A stretch of DNA of 64,000 nt from contig NC_053197.1 in assembly GCF_905163445.1 (NCBI RefSeq), forward strand, positions 10,044,001 to 10,108,000, written 5' to 3'. Position numbers and translations under genes: made by a program. Under the pieces are notes generated by a model. It was given only the letters and a program-made list of their open reading frames with translations, ran no database searches and was not told the DNA's origin. Positions 56,456-64,000 of this stretch are shown here, piece by piece; the stretch's first letter is position 1, and each line of letters begins with the position of its first letter. Origin of the DNA: Pararge aegeria. Taxonomy: Eukaryota > Arthropoda > Insecta > Lepidoptera > Nymphalidae.

Positions 56456-58677
56456 AGACTATCTATAACAGATAGATTATCTGACCAATGGATTTCGTTA
56501 CTTAATACCTTGCCCAAACTGTTAACCGGTTACAGTTAACTTATACTCGAAAAAACCTCCATTATTATTTACTTCCTCGAACGGAAAGTTCGAAAAGTAA
56601 ACTGATTTTTAAGTCCTACTTTCTATCTTAGTTTGGATTAGATAGTGAATTCCATAGCTACTTAAACCAACGTAGCATGTTTAGTCTCACAATAATAATA
56701 ATTGTAGCTATTAGCTAGTTGGCGGTACCAAAATTAGTTTGTGGAGTGGCGTGGCCAAATGCACGCTACATTGATATGTGTTATTGGCCATGACAGTAGT
56801 CTTCGAAACATCGCCGGGCACCCTCATTGGTATTTTTGTCACACTATTAACGTAGACTGTCTTACTTGTTTACTCAGATGAGACCAAATATCTAATTTGG
56901 ATATATTATTGCTGCCGCTTGGAAAGCTAACACATTGGGAACGAAACTCTAATTAAAAACGATTTATACGAAATGTAACTTCGTGGTAGAACGCAAACGA
57001 GTAGGAGAAGAAGATTGAAATAGAGACGAATTTGAAAAAGGAGAATGGAAAAAGAAAACGAGACTGACATTGCGCTATACCTAAAATAATAACAGTAACC
57101 AAGAGAATCAAAATAACAGTCTACACCGATTCGGAAATCCCAAAATTTTGACGATCGACTTAAATTGGTTTCCACATAGGCTATATCAAATTTATAAGTT
57201 TTTGTTTTATAGGTTCTTAGAGTCGCTGGATCCAAATCAGTTCCGAAAAATTTTATGTGCATTTAAACTTATAAATTAAATATTGCTTTTCCAGCCCAAT
57301 GCTGATTTTTTTTTAACAATTAGGCGTTATCTTATAATAAAAATTTAGCTATTGGGGATTTTTAAGCATGTCACGCCTCTAACAATTTAAAATCAATTTC
57401 TTCCGTATGTGGTAATAAAGGTGTCTAAAATCCTTAACTTGTATAGTTGCCTAGTTGTGATACCATTATTATTTTTTTACCGTAATACTGATAAGATTAA
57501 TTAATGACATAATGTGTACGACATGTACCGTAAATAACAAAAAAATTTCATATGCAAATACCATCAAATTTTTATTTAACAAAATTTACCTTTCAATTTA
57601 AAAACAACGCATCTAAATTTTGGTCTTTACTGCCGTCTTCATTTTAAATACAACACTTAAAACTCTCAGCGTTTAACATAAAAAAAGGCTATAAAAAGGC
57701 ATATTTCATTATTTTTCCCACTAAAACAACAGGGTGCCTTCGCGTTTTTGTATAAAGAATACCAACTGTGTCACGGCCCACGCAACTCCCCTATGATCGT
57801 TCACACTTTAAGTGGCTGTGCAGTAGTGATATATACATACTTGAGCTATTATTGGAACTTCTAAGAAGGCGGAGACCCTATAAAAAACTGTTACTCCTAA
57901 AGACGTGGCATAATACGCTCGTATTAAACTTTTAAACCTCATTACTTGTAGCGCCTCGGTTCAAGTCTCGTTCAAATTACATTTGAATTAATAAGACGTT
58001 CAAGTTAATACTTTGCTCTCGTCAAAGGTTAAAAAGTAAGTGATTATAAATTGAAATAACGATCGTTCAAGTCTGTGACATACCTTTGCTCTGTATTGAC
58101 ACCTCTAGGAATTTTGATCGTGAGATTTGAGAGCTCGATAAGTGAAGGTCCCCCATTAATTTCGTACAAAATATTTGGTAAGATCCGAAGATTTGTTTTT
58201 ATGGGTTTTAAAAGATTAATGCGGAGATAAAAAGATTTGGGCCGTCTAAGAAAAGGAATTTAACGGGGACAATAAATTTTGACACCTTATTTGCTTTGTG
58301 TAAAAATAAAACGCCCGCGTCCTGCGGGAATCGTTTTTTTGTTTTATGGCGTTCTAGATGTGGGATGATTAATTGGTCAGAAAATAAAGTCTCCCCACTT
58401 ATGTTCATTTGCCCACCCCTTTATTATTATCAACTGGCATGGTGCGTATACGCACTTAGCCCCGCCTATCCACGGACGTCCTACTGTGCTTTGTTTAAAA
58501 TTACTAAATTGCCCATCCGTGAAGCTCGTTTTACCTTACCCAAGGGCCGAGACACATATTATAAAGCTTTTAAAATTATGCATATTACAATGTACACATG
58601 TAAAGTTAGTTTTCCATAAAAAAAATTTCCTTACCTTAATTAGGATTATTTAATAACGTACAGACGCAATACATTTT
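56456..58677. other. Unique-looking DNA, nothing recognised
   Basis: No exon, SINE or terminal repeat supported. Open frames of 107-111 codons (56927-57262 minus, 58296-58619 plus) lack domains and codon-use contrast. Confidence 0.35.
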
Positions 58678-58985
58678 GACGACCTCCATGGCGTAGTGGT
58701 ATTTTAAGAGAGTACTGGGATCGATCCACGGAGTTGGCAATTAATTTTTGATTTTATTTCTGGTCTGCTGTGAATGCTTTGGCTTAGAAAGCTTTGGTCG
58801 AGGCAACCACCCTACCGGCAAAGACATGCCGTAAGTTCCGGTATGATGCCATGTAAACACCATAGTGTGGTGTGGATTTAATATTACTATCATCCCTTTA
58901 ACAGGTTATGCTGCTGCCATGTTAGACTGCACCATCAGGTCAGATTGCAGATTGAAAGGCTAACTTACACTGGATTATAAAAAAT
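58678..58985 (+). mobile_element. SINE family C, copy 5
   Basis: Head GACGACCTCCATGGCGTAGT, B box GGGATCGATCCACGGAG, then ATTTCTGGTCTGCTGTGAAT, ACCCTACCGGCAAAGACATG, AGTTCCGGTATGATGCCATG, CATGTTAGACTGCACCATCA and GGCTAACTTACACTGGATTA. Diverged but full length. Confidence 0.85.
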
Positions 58986-59136
58986 ACAAATTTGAGTATG
59001 GATCACTAATTTCAAATTCCAGAACAGGCATGAGTCTATTACGTAGATACAACCTATATGGTTTTCTTGCCAAAAAAATAGTTCTAGGAGCTACGAAGTA
59101 ATAGACTTAAAGCAGCCGTTCCTGGTTAAAACTCAA

Positions 59137-59324
59137 TGCCCGTTTTCACTAACGACGATCAAGGCCAGAATAAGAAACGCCTAAACTTACGAGATTCCTA
59201 GGCATACATCAACCGTTCACCAATAGTTATCACCTAAGAGTTGGTGAAACATTTTTTTAATCGACATCGCCTAAATCTTTAGGCAATCGATTTAGGAGAT
59301 TCCTAGGTTTAGTGGAAACGGGTA
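59137..59324 (+). mobile_element. MITE family T, copy 3 (188 bp)
   Basis: Left end TGCCCGTTTTCACTAACGAC, right end CTAGGTTTAGTGGAAACGGGTA, followed by TTAA. The interior shares GAGATTCCTAGGCATACATC, AACCGTTCACCAATAGTTAT and ATCGCCTAAATCTTTAGGCA with the copy at 9159-9342. Confidence 0.85.
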
Positions 59325-59868
59325 TTAATCTGTCAATCCTATATAGGATAAGGAATGCACCCATAATTTTGACATGTTGAAGATGACTACATAGCTTGTG
59401 CATATAATATACCTAACACAAAACCGTTAGCGTTTTACTTTAGGTTGCTAGCGGCGGAGCGTAATTATTTGTTCGGAAATTTCAGTAACGAAGTTAGCCA
59501 AACATTCAAACGAGACCGATTAGTTGATCGAGCTCTCGACTCTCAAAACAAAATTTACGAGCATTAAAACTATCTCTATTCCAACGTCCAGGGCTTACTC
59601 CAGGGCAGCTGTTTTTAATCGAATCCCAATCAACTCTAAAATGATATCAAATAGTTTACTAGAGTATTAAATATGTAATCAAAATGCCGCCGCATTCACA
59701 AAATTGTTACTTTAGACCATATTTTCGTAATATAATGCTTTCGAAATTTCCTCATCAGCGCTTAACGAAGCTTTATTATTTTCACAGTTTTGATGTGAAA
59801 GTGTTATTATTATTGATATGTAGGTACATGTTTAAGAAATTGTAATTTTGTGCTACATAATATTTAAA

Positions 59869-60035
59869 AAAGCGGTGATAGCTTAGCGGATAAGACATCA
59901 GCCTCTCTTTCGGGGGGCTCTAGTTCGAGCTTACGCATCGTTTCAGAGTTATTTCCATTTTAGGCTATTAATTATAAATTTAACTTGTTTTAACGGTATC
60001 GTAAAACATCGTGAGAAAAAATTATACAGTGATGA
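59869..60035 (+). mobile_element. SINE family G, 5' part
   Basis: Head GCGGTGATAGCTTAGCGGAT, then GACATCAGCCTCTCTTTCGG, B box GTTCGAGCTTACGCATCG, TAACTTGTTTTAACGGTATC and GTAAAACATCGTGAGAAAA. The copy stops there. Confidence 0.85.
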
Positions 60036-60150
60036 TACAGCTTGATCAAAGATACAAGGTCCTACAAGGAAATAGGTTCCTTAGTACAAAGGTAGGTATG
60101 TTAAGAGAACAGGTATACATTCCCTTCAAAAATTCTGCAATCCAAACATC

Positions 60151-60413
60151 AGACAGCCGATGGGCGCAGTGGGCAGCGACCCTGCTTTCTGAGTCCAAGG
60201 CCGTGGGTTCGATTCTCACAACAGGAAAATGCTTGTGTGATGAACATGAATGTTTTACAGTGTCTGGGTGTTTATCTGTATATTATAAGTATTTATGTGT
60301 ATTATATTCATAAAAATATTCATCAGGCATCTTAATACCCTTAACACAAGCTACGCTTACTTTGGGGCTAGATGGCGATGTGTATATAGTCGTAGGATAT
60401 TTATTTATTTATT
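60151..60413 (+). mobile_element. Metulj-like SINE, copy E, full length
   Basis: Head AGACAGCCGATGGGCGCAGT, GGGCAGCGACCCTGCTTTCT, B box GGTTCGATTCTC, body TGTCTGGGTGTTTATCTGTA, ACACAAGCTACGCTTACTTT and GGGGCTAGATGGCGATGTG, with an ATTT tail. Confidence 0.9.
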
Positions 60414-60494
60414 ATTGTATTTGTTATTGAGTTATTCACTTACTTTAAATATAAGACCTGATTAATGGAATACCTTTTATTTTATTCCACTGCT

Positions 60495-60610
60495 CGTTAG
60501 CCCTTGACTGCAATCTAAGATGTCAACGGGCTAAACTGTTAGGGGTATGACAGTTATATTAACCCCATACCCGTTTCAACGCCTCCCACCAGACAAAATA
60601 TAATAATCAA
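60495..60610 (-). mobile_element. SINE family C, 3' fragment
   Basis: The plus strand reads GTTAGCCCTTGACTGCAATC, TAAGATGTCAACGGGCTAAA, TGTTAGGGGTATGACAGTTA and CAACGCCTCCCACCAGACAA, the reverse of the family C tail half. Confidence 0.8.
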
Positions 60611-61242
60611 CATTTAATATTTAAGATCAAGTCTCTCACGGGTTTGTCAAATTCCAGCACGCAAGCTTTAAAGTCTCTGTCCCTTATTTAAAGATCAATA
60701 TTAAAATTTAAGACATCTTTATAATATATTATTTTTGGCCAGACCGGCCAAGATAAGATACAGTTAAAGATTAAAATTTAATAATCTAACATTGAAAGAG
60801 TTTTATTATCAGTATTTAAGATTATTTATGGAAATTGATAAAAGATTTAACACTCGATGTCACATTCCAAACAGATCAAGTGTGATACGAAGTGACGGAT
60901 GGTAATTTTTTAAAAGTCACAAAACACGTCTCATAAATTAAGCGACGCTCGGAACAATGTGATGGCCGTACCCCGATTTGATAAAGTCGTAGATTTTATT
61001 AGTATTAAAACGGCCCTATAAACGATAAGGTAAAACGACCTATCATTAGATATAGGTAGGTAGATTGATCGTTAGTCAAGATAAGGAGGAGAGGTCCATT
61101 AATTTGTTATTAAGGTCATACGCACATTAACGGGCACGGAGGGGCAAAGGTTTTTAATCTCGCACATATCGTGCATGATGTTTGCCTATAACATAAAACA
61201 TTTGAAACCTACTTGTAGTTTAGGTTCTTTTTTTTGTATTAA

Positions 61243-61335
61243 TAGCGGGCAAACGAGCAACCTGATGTTAAGAGATGACCGCCGCCCTTAAATATATGCA
61301 AAACCAGAGGAGCCAATGCGTTGCTGGCTTTTAAG
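61243..61335 (+). repeat. Fragment of a widespread lepidopteran repeat
   Basis: GGGCAAACGAGCAACCTGAT, GATGACCGCCGCCCTTAAAT, AACCAGAGGAGCCAATGCGT and TGCTGGCTTTTAAGG follow a unit I know from many moth and butterfly genomes (GCAAACGAGC..CACCTGATG..CACCGCCGCCCA..GTGCGTTGCCGGC). The element class is uncertain. Confidence 0.65.
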
Positions 61336-61739
61336 GAGTTTGTTTATCCGGTCTCAGTTATCTATTTCTACCTAAGTATAGGACGTCTAGTTATAGGAAT
61401 TTTCAAGGGTTAATCAAAGATTACTTTAAATCGCTAACAACGGCAAATAGCTTCCTTCTGCTGTACTGCTTGGTCCAGACCTCTCTGCCATATTCAGATT
61501 AGGGGTGGTATTCAGAGCATAGACTCACCATGCTTTAGTTTCTACGGGAACGGGAATTAATATCAGACGTTTAGTTATAGTTAGTTTTTCATGAACATAC
61601 ATGTAAGAGAAAATAGTGTTTTACATCGAAATTGTCAAGTTTGGTTACACTTTTCTGTAGACTAAACCATGTTGTTTGTGCTTGCCTTTATAACTCGTAG
61701 GTGTCGTCGAGTTGGCTATGAAAAAAATTGGTCAACCCA

Positions 61740-63130
61740 ATGGTGTTTAGGATTAAAAGCGAAACTGTGTACCAGTAGCGTAGCCATCATTTATCAAAAC
61801 AAGCCTTCTGTCGAATACAAATGTCGGAACGTCAAATTATTATTATACTAGCTGGCTCCTGCAACTTCACCCGTGTTGGTTTCGGTTATTGAAAAAAACC
61901 AGCTAAAAGTATAGGTTTCGGTTATTTAAATATCCCGATGGAAGTTTTTTGCTGTTAGAATGTATTCTATTTTTCCATTATGCAAGCTATCTATATGCAA
62001 AATTTTGTCAAGAGGGGGTTTATGGTTATGTCATCTGTATGTAGGTAACAAAGGCACTTTTTTTAAACCACGGGAACAATTCTGGGGTGCTATTTGGCGA
62101 GAAATTTTTATTTCCAATAACCATCTATAGGTTTCAATCTGTATATTATGCGCCATACCCCATCAAGACCGGATCATTGTGGAAACGAACATAGGTGACC
62201 CGAAAACAAATAAAAAAAATCGTATATTTTAAAATGTTAGTGAAGGTCATATAAAAAAATTAAGTGTGTTTTTAATAGAATCTTTCCTAATAAGCATTAA
62301 AAAAAGGCGAAGGCATAACCCAAAACGAAATATATTTTAATGAGAAAGAATCTCTTACCAAGAACATTTTTGGTTGTCTTATTTTGAAAATACGTAATAT
62401 TAGTAGCAGTTCACCTAATTGTGGTAGGAATACCTGGAACTAATACCTACTTCGTAACGCAGTTTTACAACTAAAGGTAAGAATAAGTTTTTAAATTTTA
62501 TTTTTAGGCTATTTGGTATTCCATTTAAATATAAATCACTCGTTTAACTACAGAATGTTAATTTCATTAAGCTATTTAGATCAAACTGTTTTGTGATCAA
62601 CCATCTAAATTTGTTACCTACGATAAATCGTCAGTAATCAAAGTTGAAGTTACTTTCTTTCCTATTTTGGTAATAAAGGAACTCTCAGAAAAGGAGTGAC
62701 GGACGAATCCAGCCAAATAAACCCGGAGACTCCACTTCGCTCGATCATTTAGGCATAACATCGTTTGGTATGTAGGTAGATAGGTATAAATCTAAATCTT
62801 GTTATGGTTATTTAAATTTTATTTTAATTTATTTAGTGTTAATCCAATTTATGTGTTATGGAAACAGTGGTTTTTAATACCGGATAGCGGTACAATTATT
62901 GTGCGCAATGTTGAGGTTTAAAAGCAAAGTTATGTTCCAGTATCGGAGGCATCATTTATCAGGACACAGGTACTTTCCATCAAATTTGTATATTGGGAAT
63001 TTTTAATAAGATCCCGTTATTTATGCGTGTCTGGTTGCTGGTTTATAAACTTCGTCAAGGAGGTAAAAATATTCTCATTATATGCTGAATAGGTACATAC
63101 ATAGTTTTAGATAACGTGCTATTAATTTAT
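61740..63130 (+). repeat. Direct repeat W, modules at about 61750-62040 and 62920-63110
   Basis: Module 1: TTAAAAGCGAAACTGTGTAC, CAGTAGCGTAGCCATCATTT, ATCAAAACAAGCC, later TTTTGTCAAGAGGGGG. Module 2: TTAAAAGCAAAGTTATGTTC, CAGTATCGGAGGCATCATTT, ATCAGGACACAGG, later CTTCGTCAAGGAGG. Between them, TACTAGCTGGCTCCTGCAAC resembles the reversed 3' end of a Helitron. Diverged; exact limits unclear. Confidence 0.5.
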
Positions 63131-64000
63131 TTTAGGAATATTGAGAAAATAGAATTATTGAAAATACTTATTTCACAAATATTTACTTTGATGATGAAGA
63201 TAATGATAGAATAATTTATGCTAAGAAATAGATGATATATATTTTTTTAAGTTTTTTAAATGCATAATCATTATAAATCGCGCTATTTTTTTATTTCCTA
63301 TGATAAAATATGGCATGATCTGAGACTATATCAGAATTTTCCGCTTTTTCTTTTATCAGGGCGTCACAATAAAACTTAAACACGGTTTGATTAACTAGGA
63401 ACGCCCACCTTTAACTAGTGGGGCTACAATCATGAAAACAAAAAATATATATATACGTATGTATGATGTAAGAATATTAAACTTAAATCTAGGTATGTAC
63501 AAAAAGGTGGTCTTATCGCTAAAGAGCGATCCCCTCCAGACACCTAAGTATATGCAAAATTAAACAAAATAAAAAAAAATACCTTTTACAAACTCAGTGT
63601 AGTAGACATAGCACAAAGCTTAGTTATTATATTGATTATCACCACTTCACTTTACAATGTTAAGCGCATAAATGTAAACAAAGTCAATGCCCCGTCATGT
63701 GTAGGTTTTATCATTAATGTTTAAATATTGTCTCTGCTTTAAAATAAGGCGCGACTGTGGTCAAGCACCAACCTGTTACCGTAAATAAAGAACTGGCGAA
63801 GTTAATTTTGCTTTTGCACCTAATATTTTAAGTGCATTAATACTTTCAATTTGTTAAAATTAAAATTATATTGTAAAATTAAATTGTTGAAACTCATAAT
63901 TTAAAATTTAACGTGTATTTTTGGTATTTTTTCTTAATTTTCTATTAACCCCCAATCATAATTCTAAATATTTTTTATTATAGATCAAGTTTCGAAAAAC
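63131..64000. other. AT-rich DNA; possible element end near 63480-63570
   Basis: GTACAAAAAGGTGGTCTTAT, CGCTAAAGAGCGATCCCCTC and CAGACACC resemble a recurrent lepidopteran non-LTR 3' segment (GGCGGTCTTATCGCT..GCGATCTCTTCCAGACA). Otherwise nothing recognised. Confidence 0.4.

Overview
The window is AT-rich eukaryotic DNA that looks like a lepidopteran insect chromosome. It is dense in dispersed tRNA-derived SINEs. One family has the same overall structure as the Metulj-type SINEs I recall from nymphalid butterflies: a tRNA-like head, a body ending in GCTACGCTTACTTTGGG..GATGGCGATGTGTGTATTG and an ATTT-repeat tail. Two other SINE families here are widespread in moths and butterflies. There are also nonautonomous Helitrons starting TCCCTACTAATATTATAAATG. 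A nymphalid butterfly is an inference from memory of these families, not a proof. There is no sign of bacterial operons, rRNA, true tRNA genes or CRISPR.

Only one gene can be supported. It lies on the minus strand between about 14.5 and 18 kb. Three consecutive phase-0 exons (17922-17981, 16432-16506 and 15278-16264) have good splice sites. Joined, they encode the C-terminal 373 residues of a type I membrane protein: a cysteine-rich module, two fibronectin-III-like domains, one transmembrane helix with a run of five arginines, and a cytoplasmic tail of about 50 residues ending in valines. The start codon and signal peptide must lie upstream of 17981. I could not find them in the remaining 46 kb, so the first intron may fill much of the right side of the window, or the first exon lies outside it. 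The region 13.9-15.28 kb is probably 3' UTR and flank.

Everything else is intronic or intergenic DNA carrying transposon remains. From left to right: SINEs, a non-LTR ORF2 remnant and a tandem duplication (0.7-9 kb); a TTAA-type MITE, a complete 264-bp Helitron and a SINE with target duplication (9-13.7 kb); the gene (14-18 kb); a long, nearly repeat-free stretch with one weak promoter candidate (19.7-28 kb); a nested SINE, a foldback element and perfect short palindromes (28-32.5 kb); sparse unique DNA (32.5-39.5 kb); a Helitron-like element with a duplicated core, a nested MITE and a gypsy-type LTR with primer-binding site (39.6-45.5 kb); an inverted 60-bp duplication and a second, nearly perfect foldback element (47.5-49.4 kb); an element with repeated TAAGTGAGA motifs next to a 143-bp hAT-like MITE with a perfect 8-bp target duplication (52.1-53.2 kb); then unique DNA and scattered SINEs to the end.

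I found no convincing new multi-gene system. The structures most worth a second look are the two foldback elements that share a conserved loop, the TAAGTGAGA-motif element, the set of short near-perfect palindromes, the nested transposons with exact target duplications, and the unidentified Cys-rich/FN3 receptor-like gene.
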